Origin: Ditylenchus dipsaci
Lineage: Eukaryota > Nematoda > Chromadorea > Rhabditida > Anguinidae
Reading direction: 5' to 3'
Assembly (NCBI GenBank): GCA_004194705.1
Contig: SADC01001181.1
Span: 124,001 to 188,000 of the forward strand
Length of the DNA: 64,000 nucleotides
Shown in pieces: positions 1 to 11,690 of this stretch (position 1 is the first letter of the stretch; every line of letters starts with the position of its first letter). A model generated the notes under the pieces. The model was not told the DNA's origin, did no database searches, and saw nothing but the letters and a program-made list of their open reading frames with translations. A program made the position numbers and the translations under genes.

Positions 1-365
1 AGGCTAACAATTACTAAATAAGACGATAAAACCTTGATTAACACCGTAACTTTATTGAACCGTTTAACAACATTTCAAACATCTTTCAACGCCAACACAA
101 CTCCCTGACACTATTCTTTCTTACTCAGTCTGTTTGCATCGACATCCGACCACCGATTAACTTAGAGCAATATTCGTCCTCCTTCATCGTTTCGTTGTCC
201 ATTGAGGGAACCAGGAAATGAAAGATAGGAATAAAGAATCGGTAGACCTTTGAGCTCCCTTTCTCTTGCTGGACCGTTCTTATTCTTTCGGCAACAAGCA
301 CATAGAGCTAAATTATGAGTGTATTGCGTGCGATAAACGATGTAAAAAAGTGACTGTTACTTGTG

Positions 366-1192
366 AAAACTTTTTTTCTCTCCAGCCTTGGCGATCTTGT
401 AAAGGACAGCATTTGAACGTCCCATCCCCGTAAAGCATTCTAATATGGGCGAAAGCAGGGATCATTAATTCATCACCACAGACGATAATTCTCTGAAATT
501 CGTTGCGGGGTAATAAAAAAAATTAATAGCAGAATTCACTTTTGGATCAAAAGCGCCAGTGTCGTGTAGAATAAACAACTTGCCATCTGAGAACTGCATC
601 AATTCGTCTGGAATTTCGAACGCGATATTACTCGGAGAAGGTGGCAGACTCATAGATTTTGTGCGCTTTTTTCCTAGACGAGCGGCCTCATGATCCTTTC
701 GAGGAAGAAATCGCTTTTCAACGGAAGAAAGAATGGCTGTAGTATGACTGATTACTTGCTTTGGCGTCTGAATACTGATAGTAAAGTCCGGAAATAATAA
801 AATTCGGCAAAGGTTACCATATCAGTGAATGTTGTAATTAGTCGAAGTTGCTCATCACGCACCATAGCATTCATAGGACGCCAAGGAGAAGCAGAATGAC
901 CCACATGGAAACCCAAAACGGAACGTAACTTATTGCTTGCTTTGACGAGATGTAGACGCATTTTGCAGCCGGACTTCCACTGATCGCATTTATAAAAAGC
1001 AAGCTTTTCATCTTTGGAATATGCATCGAATGAGAAGAGCGCTCCTTCATAGACCGGCTTGCTTTTGTCACTACGAGTAGAATTGACCCATTTAAGCTCG
1101 ACTTCTGGTTCGACTCGCAGCGCGCTTTGCACATCTTCTCTTTCGAGATCACTGCTTTCACCATTCTCAGACTCGGATATTTTCCGCTTCAT
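366..1192 (-). pseudogene. FLYWCH-MULE (Phantom-like) transposase, N-terminal part
   Basis: Three exons of a Mutator-like transposase are visible on the minus strand: 1192-818, 736-540 and about 492-366. The first starts at an ATG and holds an FLYWCH-type zinc-finger domain: a YEGALFSFDAYSKD strand, then cysteines at residues 69 and 76 and histidines at 96 and 99. The second has the proline/IPDEL-x-LFILHDTG stretch that precedes the catalytic core in MULE proteins. The third has LYGDGTFKCCP, matching the DGTF motif with the first catalytic aspartate. The 47-base intron between exons 2 and 3 joins in phase; the exon 1/2 junction does not join cleanly. No second aspartate or glutamate region was found in the remaining 365 bases, so the copy is truncated or continues outside the window. 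The GACGGTCAAA array at 1290-1482 lies just upstream. Confidence 0.72.
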
Positions 1193-1289
1193 CGTAGCTA
1201 TCGAAATCGTTGTTCATCTTGTAGCCTGAAGACGAAATAATGAGTAAAAGCTTCACGAAATAAATATCTTAAACAAAACCAAAGACAAA

Positions 1290-1482
1290 ATAGTGACGGT
1301 CACATTCAAACGACGGTCAAAATGGCGACGGTCAAATTATGCTGACGGTCAAAATGGTGACTGTCAAATTTAAACGACGGTCAAATATAAACGAAGGTCA
1401 AAATTCCTGACGGTCAAATTGGTGACGGTCAAAATGGTGACGGTCAAATTATGCTGACGGTAAAAATGGTGACGGTCAAACG
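1290..1482. repeat. Tandem array, unit around GACGGTCAAA (about 15-18 b)
   Basis: About twelve imperfect copies of a unit GACGGTCAAA plus a short variable spacer (ATGGTGAC, TTATGCTGAC, TTTAAAC). The array lies immediately upstream of the FLYWCH transposase fragment. In other elements of this window such arrays come in inverted pairs; here a partner, if present, would lie left of base 1. No coding potential. Confidence 0.8.
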
Positions 1483-1942
1483 GACTGTACCCTTTTTACT
1501 CAAGTAAAAAGTACCCAAATTTATGTCCCAGACCCCGAAAAATATGCGTAATATCTTTTAAAGTCACAACTTCCGTACGCTGGCCTACCCCAAGCTTAAG
1601 GGCTAAGCCTAAAATTGTTTTTTGCAAGGGTAGTTACAGCAATTTGTAAAAGGTCGGATTCTGGGGGGGAGGAGTATTCGCTACTAGCGCCGGTAGTTTT
1701 TATTTACTTTTGGCTAAATCCAAGATTTCGGGTTCAGGAGGGAATCTACGTTTATAACAGGTTCCAGATGGCCTTACTATTCACCCTGAAGCTTACTGTT
1801 CCATAAAAAATTAATTTTTCAGAGAAAAATAGCTTTCCACCATCGCGATTCGAACCTGTAATCTATTAGGGGATTAATTAACGAAGGACCAATCTCATAC
1901 CACAGTAAAGAAAAGCTAATAAAACTGGTTTTTGAGGGTTTA

Positions 1943-2489
1943 TTAAAGGAGCATGCCCGTGCGTTTCAAAAAGTTTTCTAACTCTGGACTTCTCAAATGT
2001 TTAAAAATTTTTGCCTTGTCCGTGAATTCCTCATCCTCCACTCGCGGATCAACATACTCATAATCAGAAGCATAAGCGTGATCCATCTTAAGAATGACAT
2101 CCTTCCCGTTTTCACTAATTTTTAGCACTTTCTTGGAGCCACCCTCATAGAAGTCTAGGATGGAGTAGTTTTTCTTGAAGCATAGCCAGTTGCAACTATC
2201 GCCAGCATGTTCGCCTCTAGCTACCCCTGCACACAATGTATTTATTATGGAATTTGCTCTGGAAAAAAAGTATTTAGAACACACAGAAAAAGCAGTACCC
2301 ACTTGCTAAAATTAAAAGATCCAGAAGAGGCCGGGTTCACAGTAGGCGAGCTAGGAGTAACTGAGGCGGCTAAATTAGAGTAAAATTTAGTATAAAATTG
2401 CGATTCATTAAAAATCAAGCTATTTACCATAATAGAAGAGGTAAAAAGCGACTCCAAATAAGACTATAACTGCCAAACGACCGAACAGT
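1943..2489 (-). CDS. Unrecognised single-pass membrane or secreted protein, C-terminal exons
   Basis: Two exons join exactly: 2369-2303 and 2258-1943, with a 44-base GT..AG intron between them. A likely upstream exon ends at 2428 before GTAAAT and in the matching phase encodes a hydrophobic stretch (FGRLAVIVLFGVAFYLFYY), so the protein may be a type II membrane protein or carry a signal anchor. The Ser/Pro/Thr-rich stem (SVTPSSPTVNP) follows, then a part with cysteines (CAG, SCNWLCF) and a charged tail containing YASDYEYVDPRVEDEEF, ending FLKRTGMLL and a stop. The stem-plus-C-terminal layout resembles Golgi or cell-surface proteins, but I recognise no family. The 5' end is not resolved because two other frames are also open across the hydrophobic exon. 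Confidence 0.55.
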
Positions 2490-2751
2490 GATGAGTAGCA
2501 AAAAGGAGCGTACCAAGGGAACTATCAACTCTCTGGGCCAAGTCAGTGGTGGATCTGACAATCAAAATATATTTTTATCAAATGAGTTTAAACTTCTATT
2601 CACAACTAAGAATCGTTAGGAATAATGGCCCACACACAAATTAAGGTTCATCACATTGTAAAGATTTTAACGCCTCTGAAGGCAGTTTTTAAACAAAAAA
2701 TCTAGTGAATGACTATTTGAATCCAACAAACCCAAGTTTGACAAAAAATAC

Positions 2752-2916
2752 AGCAGGTATAGATAAAGCATACTCTATTTTAGCAGAATTAGAAGATCGA
2801 CAGCACAGGTCGAGAACATTGTCTTCATCATCGTCCTCTGATTCTGAGTCCATGTTAGAATTAGACACTAATGCGTTTGAATCAAATCCATAGACAGGAT
2901 CCAATTGCATAAATGC
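2752..2916 (-). CDS. Acidic exon, unknown protein
   Basis: A clear acceptor (ATTTGCAG) at 2917 opens a frame coding for about 55 residues with an acidic serine cluster (DSESEDDDEDNVLDL) followed by a mixed stretch (CCRSSNSAKIEYALSIP). A GTATTT donor may end it at 2752. It lies on the same strand and upstream of the membrane-protein exons at 1943-2489 and could belong to the same transcript, but no phase link was established. Function unknown. Confidence 0.35.
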
Positions 2917-2984
2917 CTGCAAATATTGCATACGCGTGAAATCAAGACTTCCAAAAAATTAATATTAAAAGAACCATGGCCACG

Positions 2985-3095
2985 CGTTCTGGAATCTCCC
3001 CGCCAGTTCGAAAAAAATTCCTAATCATTGGACTCCTGTACGCATTTTCAACTTGGTTTCTAACAAAACAAGGCCTAGAATTTCGAACAATTTGC
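2985..3095. repeat. Half copy of a GGCGGGG-type foldback MITE
   Basis: CCCCGCCAGTTCGAAAA, then ATTGGACTCCTGTACG and TTTCTAACAAAACAAGGCC, match one arm of the palindromes at 17141-17385 and 57370-57620. The other arm is missing here. Confidence 0.6.
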
Positions 3096-3489
3096 CCGCT
3101 AATTAATGAAAAATGCCCCATAATTAGCTGAAAAATGCCCCCTCATTTTTAAATCAAATTTCTTTCTGAATTTTACATTTGTTTTTCAAAAAAATTTAAA
3201 CCATTATGTAGCCCAAGACCTCAGGTTTTTTATCGAGCTATCAAACTTTACTGAATCATTTGAAGAATGTAGAAATTTGGGGGGAGGGGGGGGGTGGTTT
3301 AAAAAATGTTAGAAAAACAAAAGTTACTTCATTTAAATACCTAAATCTGTACATTTTGTACTCTCTACATACCGTGACCATTCATAGTTCGATAGCTCGT
3401 TAGAATGCTGACATCCTGAGCTACACGATAGTAAAAAAAAATTTTGAAAAATAAACGTGAAAATTAAGAAAAAAACTTTCAATTTCTCA

Positions 3490-5085
3490 TTGGACAATAC
3501 TTTTTTCTGGCGTAAAAACACTTTTTTTTTGGGCAGGAGCAACCTGTGTCAAATCACATGATGCCACCGCAAATTGTGCCAAATTCAAATTGTACCGATT
3601 CAAATTGTGCCAAAATCAATTTTTGCGGCGCTACCACGGTTCACAAAAAATTGATTGATTTTAAAGGGAATTCGTAAAAAACGGGTTTCATAAAAAATAG
3701 AATTCTTCGAAAACCGGATTTCGAAAAAAAATTAATTTGTTTCAAAACGGTTTGGCAAAATTAAGTTTTAAAAATATATAGTTTTATCAATATTTAATTC
3801 ATCAATAAATAGGTTTATCCAGATTTCTCGACAAATTTATTTCACAACTGGATAAAAAAAAGTATCTTAGCGACAGTGTAATCTTAAAAAAAGGAAAAAT
3901 TAGCCGGTTCTTGTAAATTCGGCCAAACCATCAATATATGGTCGAATTATAACCATTTTACAGTTACTCACCATGAATTTTCACAGTTAAGAATTGCAAG
4001 TTTCTAGCTGGAGAATATGCAACCGTTAGCACGTAAACAATTTGGTAAAATGACCGGCCATCTTCCGCCATATGGCCGTGCCCTAACTCAAGTTAAACAC
4101 AGCTTTACACGAAACCAACTACGAACAAACCCTCACACTTTTATTCAACGTAATCAAACAAAATCACCCGTTCAGATCACATAACAAAGACTGGGATTGT
4201 ACATATTTATAAATCTGATCCACTTTGTAGCTTGCAGAGATGCTCTTTCTTTGTGCCGAAATTCGTTTGTCTTCTGCCTTTTGCTTTACTGGAGTACCTG
4301 TTCGAAGGGAGATGAGAAGGATCACATTTCAGGATTACATGGCGTGTTCGGATCGTTGTTAAGAAGCTGAATTCGAAGGGAGATGAGATGAGCTTCTTGG
4401 AGCGAGCACTCTTGTTTCAGCTTGCCTAGCCAGCGCCAAAATCGAATTCTCTTACCATCTTTTGTCCCCATGGCGTATTTAAGAGAAATGAAAAGAGAAA
4501 TTGAAAGAGATGAAAAATGAAAAGAGAGATATGAAAAGAGAGAAAAAGAAAAGAGAAATTTTAAGAGAAATTAAGAGAAATAAAAATGTCGATCAGAAAG
4601 CAATCAGAAATACGTATTTAAACAATGATTCATGAAATCAAAATATTGTAAAGTTTCATTTTGCCAAACCGTTTTGAAACAAATTAATTTTTTTTCGAAA
4701 TCCGGTTTTCGAAGAATTCTATTTTTTATGAAACCCGTTTTTTACGAATTCGCTTTAAAATGAATCAATTTTTTATGAACCGTGGTAGCGCCATTTTTGC
4801 CACCACAAATTGTGCCGCCGAAAATTGTGACAAAATCAATTTGTGCCACCGCAAATTGTGCCGCAATTTTGATACATTTCACTGTAAAATCATCAAATTT
4901 TTATTCTTTTTATTTCTATTCTTTTTTTTATTCTGGTACAGTTTGATTTTGGCACAATTTGCGGTGGCACAATTTGAATTGGCACAATTTGAATTTGGCA
5001 CAATTTGCGGTGGCACAATGTGATTCGACACAGGCTGTTCCTGCCCTTTTTTTTGGCGTAAATATACTTTTTTTGGCCATATACT
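3490..5085. mobile_element. Element with inverted CAAATTGTGCC arrays
   Basis: Left arm 3490-3770 and right arm 4650-5085 are inverted copies. Each has an outer ACTTTTTTTTGG-type segment, an array of CAAATTGTGCCACCG-like units (inverted at 4785-5035 as GGCACAATTTG), a conserved CTACCACGGTTCA word and a segment ending GCCAAACCGTTTTGAAAC. The middle, 3770-4650, is AT-rich with GAGAAATGAAAAGAGAGA purine tracts and no gene that I can see. Confidence 0.75.
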
Positions 5086-5099
5086 TTTTTTTCTAATGA

Positions 5100-6780
5100 C
5101 GTAAAACGAAAATTCGTTTTGCGTCATTAGATTGAAAGTTTTGAACGTTTTTAAAAGTGTTAACATCATTATGTAGCCCTGCGACTCTAGTTTCTAATGA
5201 GGTATCATTTATTGTATCACCTTTGAAAAATGTAATACAAAAAGCTAAACACATGAACCAAATTGTTGTTCTGATTTTGTTCACACTTTTACCTTTTGTA
5301 TTACATTTTTCAGAGGTGATGCAATAAATGATATCCAAGGCTCCGAGTGAAATTTTCAAAAAAAGGACATTTGGGTAAAAAAGGACATTTTGAGGTAACA
5401 CTATAAAATCCATTATTTATTAAATAGTACTTGTATATTATTTTGTAATGGGTTTCATCAGATAATTCTGAATGATTTAGTGAAACCCATCATAATACAA
5501 TTGTTAAATTCTTCATATAAAATATTTTTGCTTGGCATTTGTCAGCCCAAGAAGTGAGAAGTGTTAATGTGATTAAATTCTTTAATTGGGGTACACATCC
5601 AATAGCGAATAGATGTTCTCTCAGGTTCGACTCCCAGTGGGTGCATAACCTATTCTTTTACTCTATATTTTTAGTAAGTTCACTAACTACCAAGGTCAAA
5701 AACTATCCAGGAATTGATTGGAATCATTCCCAGCACTGCTTTACTGTCATCAAACGCCCTAATTTTGGAATTTCGTGCAAACGACCATCCAAATGAAGGA
5801 AACCATTCAAATGATGCGTAGTTAGTTTTATATTGTCTGAATCTCTACCAATTTTATTAATTTATCGACGCGTTTAGTAACTTTCTAGCGTGAGAATTTC
5901 ACGGGGAACCAGATAGAATTTTTTCCACGCCACTATCACTTCAGAAAAGTGGGTAGTAAGCGAAGTTCTTACCAAGGAAGAAAAGAGTATTTTTGAGGGT
6001 AGGATTTCGGTATTATTTGAGAACTGACGTTTTTTGCGATTTCAATTTACATTATTTCATACAACCGTATGCTGAAAATGAAGGCAAGAAGCAGAGCTAC
6101 ATTTTGAGTATAAGCTTATAAATAACCATGTAAATTATATTTGCAAAAAACGGCAGTTGCAAAATAATACCGAAAAGTTCCAGGAAAATTCTGGGTAGAA
6201 TGGCATGGATTTTGACATCGTACAATGTTTCTTAATTTTAGCTCTGACTAAATATATATTTTTCTCTGTTTGATATATCAGATCAAACCTAGAATCTTGG
6301 CTACATTTTGGTATATAAAACGTGTGAATTGCCGAAAAAAGCCAAAAAATATCAACCAAGATAGTCAAAGAAAAACTCTCAAAAATCATCAATTTTCGGC
6401 AATTTAGCCTATGTTAGCCTAGGTGAAAGCCTCAGTATGTGTGAAAGCCTGCGCTGATAATCTTATTGGATAGAAACGAGTGTTCAGAACATATTGACAC
6501 CAAATTTGTCAATTAAAGGAGATAAAAAAGGGACAGGATCCGTCAAGTAACCCCCTCCCCCAAAGAGTATTTTTCTCTAAGCTGACTTTGTTCACTTTTC
6601 ACCCATTTTCCAGCATTAATGCACACGAAACCAAGTGTATTTGGCCGCTTCGCGGCGAAAGGCTGACACACTCTTCATTGCATGTGATTGGGGTGAAAAA
6701 AAAATAAAGGGATACGAAAAAAGTATGCTTAGAGAAAAATACTCTTTGTAGGGGGTTACTTGGGGTCTTCACGAAAAAAG
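5100..6780. other. Intergenic, no gene recognised
   Basis: AT-rich sequence without convincing coding exons. It contains an inverted pair around AAAGTGATGCAATAAATGATA (about 5195-5345) and a stretch at 5580-5660 with a tRNA B-box-like word (GGTTCGACTCCC), whose reverse complement relative recurs at 7490-7550. Segments at 6540-6760 (GCCGCTTCGCGGC, AAAATACTCTTTG) recur at 8080-8200 and 60535-60650, so they are dispersed repeats. Confidence 0.5.
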
Positions 6781-6809
6781 GGTATTCACCAGCGTTTTGC
6801 TGAGGACAC

Positions 6810-7480
6810 TTTTTGAGCCTGTGAGTGAGAGTGAGAAGTCAAAAAATTATCCTCACAGCGTAAGAGTGAGAATTTTTTTGTCCTCACAACTTGTGAGTAA
6901 GAGTGAGAATATGAACACAGTTTTTATTCTCAGTGAAAATCTGACTGACAGTGAGATTCTCACTGAAAGTGAGAATCTCAGTGAGAATTAGCGTATTTCC
7001 TCTAATGAGAGCCCATGGGCGCTTATATTTCAAACCCGCGAAAATCTGAAAATTTTGGGGTCGATCTCGAAAATCTTGAGTGCTCAATCAAAATCCAAAA
7101 CGCGAATCAGTAGAGCTCGTGGGAGTTAAGAAAACGCAAAAAAACAGATTAGCAAAATATTTGCTCTGGGCTGAGAGTCTCAGCCCAGAGCTTTGAGGAC
7201 CTCATCCTGAGACTGACGTCCTCAAAATTAGGGGTGGGCGCTTATTAGAGCATGGGCGCTTATTAGAGGAAATACGGTAAGCCAAAATCGGATCTTTATG
7301 AGGATGAGGACGTTTTTTTGGCCCGTGAGTGAGAGTGAGCGAGAACAAAATTTGTTTTCACAGCCTGTGAGTCACAGGCTTTGAGTGAGAGTGAAATTGA
7401 AAAAAAAACCTTGTGAGTGAGAGTGAGTGAGATTCTCACTGAAAATTCTCAGTGAGATTCTCACTCGGAGTGAGCTCAGT
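6810..7480. mobile_element. GTGAGAGTGAGAA arrays interrupted by a TACCGTATTTCC MITE
   Basis: Arrays of GTGAGTGAGAGTGAG, CTCACTGAAAGTGAG and similar words lie at 6810-6990 and 7320-7480. Between them sits a copy of the TATTTCCTCTAAT palindromic MITE, with ends GCGTATTTCCTCTAATGAG at 6989 and GCTTATTAGAGGAAATACGG at 7276. The MITE therefore appears to have inserted into the array element. Confidence 0.65.
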
Positions 7481-7599
7481 AAAACACTGGTATGCACTCA
7501 CTGGGGTCGAACCTGAGAGATCAGCTATTCGCTATTGGATGTGCACCCCAATTAAAGAATTTGATCACATTAACACTTCTCACCGCTTATTTACCAAAG

Positions 7600-8605
7600 A
7601 AATCAAGAGTATACGCGAAAAGAGCCTATAGGCGAAAAGATGCCATTGGCGAAAAGATGCATTGGCGAAATGACCTTATTGGCAAAATTTCATTGGCGAA
7701 ACGATTACGCCCCGCCGTTTCAGAGCACGAGAACGTATAGCAACAACTCGCTACAACAAATGACTCGCTACAACGACTCGCTACACATTCAACTCGCTAC
7801 AACGACTCGCTACAGCAATTTTTTAAATGTCTTATATTTTATCAAAACAATTTATTTTTTATACTTAGGCGTAACCTTAGGTACAGGGTGAGCCAGCCAA
7901 TGTTAGGACGGACTTAAATGTGTGGGTTTTGAAACATAAATCCTGTCTCTTTTCGATAAGTAAGTAAGCGGTAGGTAAATTTATTTATGGCGAATTCATC
8001 TAGGATAGATTATAAATTGAAAAGATGCTCCAAATAGATTCTAATAAATCCTTTTTCACACCAATCCATTGCAATGTGGAGTGTGCTGGTCTTTGGCCGC
8101 GAAGCGGCTAAATACCCTTGGTATTATCGTCGCAAAAGGTGTGAAATAGGTGACAAGTGACAAAAGTTAGCTTAAAGAAAAATACTCTTTGAAGGGGGAG
8201 GTGGTAGTGCACTTGGGCTGCTGTGCTAACTTACTGGATACCTAGGTACGTCTAACTGAATGCTATCTTTTACTGGGTATCTCAACCTGAGTTTTACAAT
8301 TCAAGTATATCACTTAGACTCATGTGTACCACCAAATGAATACTGTCACCCGGTAGGTAACTAGCTCACAAAAAATACCGAACAATTTTTGAAATTTGCC
8401 AATTTTTTGGAACTTAGGCATATTTTTAGACGCAGGGTAGGCCACCGCCACCGTAGGCCATCATAAGGGCTTAATGTGTAGTTTGTATAATGAAAAACAA
8501 GGTAAGAAAAAAACCCAAAAACTTCTGTAGCGAGTCGTTGTAGCGAGTCATTTTTTGTAGCGAGTCGTTGTAGCGACTCATTTGTTGTAGCGAGTCGTAC
8601 GTCAG
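7600..8605. mobile_element. Element with inverted GACTCGCTACAAC arrays
   Basis: The left array (7735-7825) repeats ACTCGCTACAAC and the right array (8520-8605) repeats its complement GTTGTAGCGAGT. Just left, at 7615-7720, a second array type (GGCGAAAAGATGCATT) occurs; similar words are found alone at 54240-54360. The interior carries the dispersed GCCGCGAAGCGGC segment and no gene. Confidence 0.75.
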
Positions 8606-9146
8606 TCCGAGAAACAATATGAGACGGGTCCTTTCCCTAAAATTGTCAGCGCACGGTTTCACACCTACTGGAGCTTTTTACAGGATAGAGTAGGCTAAAT
8701 TTCCAGAAATCGATAGTTTCGGGGTTTCTCGGTTTGGTTTCTGGGAGCTTCGCTGACTTTCTCTTACAAATCACACGTTTCATATACTGAAATGTAGCCA
8801 AGATCACAGACTTTTATTTGAGATACCCTACAGTTAAAGGGTGACATTAGTTAGAGCTAAATTTAAAAAAAATCGACGATGTCCATCTTCTTGCTACCCT
8901 ACACAGGTATGTCAATAGCATGAAAAAACTCTTTTTACAAATTAGGGCATTTTCGGACAGTAAAGCCGTGCTAGAAATGGTTGCAAGCGATTGCTCGATA
9001 ATTGTTGATCTAGAAGTCAGTGAAATATATTGAATTGAACTGAAAAAGTAGAGTATATAGGTTGTGCACTGAGGAAGATTTGAAACTTTGAGCATATGAA
9101 TTCCCTCCTCCTCTAACTGAACAGATATGGACTGAAACATGGATAA

Positions 9147-10399
9147 TTACAGATATCTACAACAGACATTATGCTCCGAAGGTTTTATTTGATCGCACCA
9201 AGAAAATGCAACAACATCCCATTGAAACGTCCAAACATATACTTTTTTCTTATTCACGCATCGTAATGACAGCTCCAGAGCAGCTTCCACCACACCATCA
9301 CATGCCTGCAAGGCTCGTAGATTTTCTTCATCATTGGTGAAGCCGAATTCCCGCATTTGCTCTAACTGGGTCTGGTAGTTCTGACGCAGATTGCTGTAGT
9401 CCACTTCCATCGGCTCAGCCTGCTGCACTTGGTCATCGGGCGCCTGCTGCATCCTTTGACTCGCACTACTGCCAGTTTCGGAAGAAGGATTTCCAGTGTT
9501 GTGTTGCACAGCAGGAATACCCATACCTGAAATGCTTTATTAAGAATGGTATAAATAGCAGTGTCCGTCTGTGACTGCAGCCTGATACCCGACTGCAATC
9601 CCACGGCTTTAATTTGTTGGAAAACCAACCAGTAAACACATTGGAGAGCTTGCTGAAGCATATCATTGGTGATTGGAGCATTTGCCGAAGAAGAAGGCTG
9701 ACCAAAGAGGTTTTGAGCAAACTATTCCGGCGGCAGGAGACAGACGACTGACTGCGGTTTCAACGACTTTCCTGTAAACCTCAAGCAATGCGGGTGCTCT
9801 CGAGCAAAATTTTCTTTCTGCAAAACAGTTCACGTCAAAAAGGTCAATTCTAAACCCCTAAAAATCTCATTGAACAAGAACTCGGTCAGAAGTCGGAAGT
9901 CATGCACAAATCAAAAGCCAACCGATCGGTGTAGAGCATGGGGTCTCGGCCAGTATCTTCTTCAAGTTTCGATAATTTGAGCAATATCATAGATCTGAAA
10001 AACACCACAATTTTCCATAACCTCAAACTGTTTCATAACATCAAAAAAATCACCTTCTTTTCCTCTTCAGCTGATATGGTTTTTTGAAGCATCTTGCATG
10101 AGGCCAGTTCTTTGTCAATTTCTTCCACGTTTGCGAAGCTACTCTGCTGCCCATCCCCATCAATCAAATAGACATAGCTCGAATCATTCAGCTGTTTCAC
10201 ATCGGAGAGTCGCACATAATGCTCCAGTTTTTCACCGTAGAATACCAAGTCTAAATTCTGCTCGTTCAAAAAATTTGTAGGCACATCGAATTACCACAGT
10301 CAGAAGCTCTTGAGCCTTTCAATTTCTGAAGCACTTGGCTCACTGTCTTATCAGCTCTACTTCATGCTTTTCACCACTAGGCAGAACAACACCGACCAT
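9147..10399 (-). pseudogene. UBL7: UBL7-like ubiquitin-domain/UBA protein, decayed
   Basis: The pieces follow the order of animal UBL7, a ubiquitin-like/UBA adaptor. A ubiquitin-like fold is read at 10399-10295 (VLPSGEKHEVEL, TVSQVLQKLKG) and 10250-10054 (DLVFYGEKLEHYVRLSDV), joined in phase by a 44-base intron. Next come a degraded piece around 10000-9900 (GRDPMLYTDRLAF) and a piece at 9820-9560 (APALLEVYRKVVETA, then APITNDMLQQALQ). A C-terminal UBA domain with the typical QLEQMREFGF and ENLRALQACDG motifs follows at about 9530-9180. ITNDxxxQALQ before the UBA points to UBL7 rather than ubiquilin. The frame breaks inside the ubiquitin domain near 10345 (one base missing) and again near 9975 and 9800. 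With several breaks a pseudogene is likelier than pure sequencing error, but indels cannot be excluded. Confidence 0.7.
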
Positions 10400-10929
10400 A
10401 TTTCGTCAGGTACAGGAAAGCTGAAAATAAAAATCTATTTTATCATTTATATGCAAAATAGTGTAGGGAATTGAGCTTGTTAAAGTTTGTTTAAAGCTTG
10501 TTAAGACCGAATTCACGATTTTCCTCACCAAACCCCAAAATCCGTTAAGGTACCACGGCAACCGGACAAAACAGGTTTTTAAAGGTAAAATAATCAACTG
10601 ACTACCAATTCAACTGACCACCATCAACTGACCACCAATTCAACTGACACCGTAGCGGGTATAGGACATTTCGTGCCTGAGTCATTTCGTGCCCGCCCAT
10701 TTCGCGCCCTAGGACAAATCGCGCACGACCTGAGGTCACAGGTTCTAATCCTGGTGTAGCAGATTTTTTTTTCTTGAATAATAGTCATAAAGTAGTTTTT
10801 ATTGGACCAGTAAGCCTCAGGGTGGGTAGGAGAAACACCTGGTATCCTTCCTCAATGGGTATTCACCACTACAATCCGAAATTTTGGTTTTAACTAAAAG
10901 TAGGCATAGTTCATCGGCATAATAGTCCA

Positions 10930-11350
10930 GAATGGCCGGCAGACCCACCTAGAGGGTATTGAAACCACATGGAGAGTACCTAATCCACTTGGATTGCACC
11001 CTATTCACCTGGGGGTACCCAATTAATTTATAGGGCACTGAACCATCTGGATGCTTCGGAAATTATTTAAAAATTATTAAATGCTATTTAAAGGTGATCC
11101 AATCTACTCAAGGACATTCAACTGAAGGGTACCTAAACCATCCTCAAGGTACCCAATCCACTGGTGAATACTCTAATCCTCTGGAGGGTGCCTAAACCAC
11201 CCGACCCACTTATAGGGGATGATTGTGAATCCAGTAGGTCGTGATTAATCCATGTAGATTATACTCTAACGGCTAGAGTTTACCACTTGCAGGGTGATTA
11301 TTTACTTGAAGGAACCAATCCACCTGAACCGTACTCAATTGTACCGGATC
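10930..11350. repeat. Degenerate tandem repeat, GGTACCCAATCCACCTG-like
   Basis: Roughly fifteen degenerate copies of a 25-30 base unit mixing a GGGTACC/GAGGGT part, an AATCCA part and a CCACCTGGA part. Shorter stretches of the same unit occur at 46340-46440 and around 59620 and 59990. Confidence 0.6.
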
Positions 11351-11364
11351 CACCAAGTGGTCGT

Positions 11365-11690
11365 CCACTTGGAGCAAATTTTTTTTTACTTTTTGGGTTC
11401 CAAAACCCTTTTTCTGGACTAATTCGGGCATGCTGAAGACGGTTTGACAGTGTCAAAATGTCGTTTCTCGGGTATTTTTTGAGTATTGGGAAATAATTGA
11501 TTTTACCAAATCAATTATTGGGTAATACTCAAATAATACCCGAGAAAACGGCATTTCACCACTGTCAAACATCTTTAGCGTACCCGAATCATTCCAGAAC
11601 ACAGGTATTGAGACATAAAAAATGTAAAAACAATTTTTGCTCCAAGTGGACGACCACTTGGTTTAGTTGTTGCGTGGATCATCCCGTATA
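11365..11690. repeat. Palindrome with CCACTTGG ends
   Basis: Arms of about 150 bases run from CCAAGTGGTCGTCCACTTGG inward through TTGACAGTGTCAAAATG and a TCGGGTATTTTTTGAGTATT segment. Diverged copies lie at 38805-38940, 39105-39245 and 60145-60420, so this is a dispersed foldback family. Confidence 0.7.

Noticed and set aside
1290..1482. CRISPR-like look of the short repeat arrays
   Set aside because: The units are 10-18 bases with short degenerate spacers, in an intron-bearing eukaryotic genome without cas genes; the inverted pairing fits transposon ends.
2720..2740. CCCAAGTTTGA word resembling the nematode spliced leader
   Set aside because: Only 11 bases match, with no following GT donor or Sm site.
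9362..9720. Alternative minus-strand frames over the UBL7 region
   Set aside because: They are shifted frames of the ITNDMLQQALQ and UBA exons.
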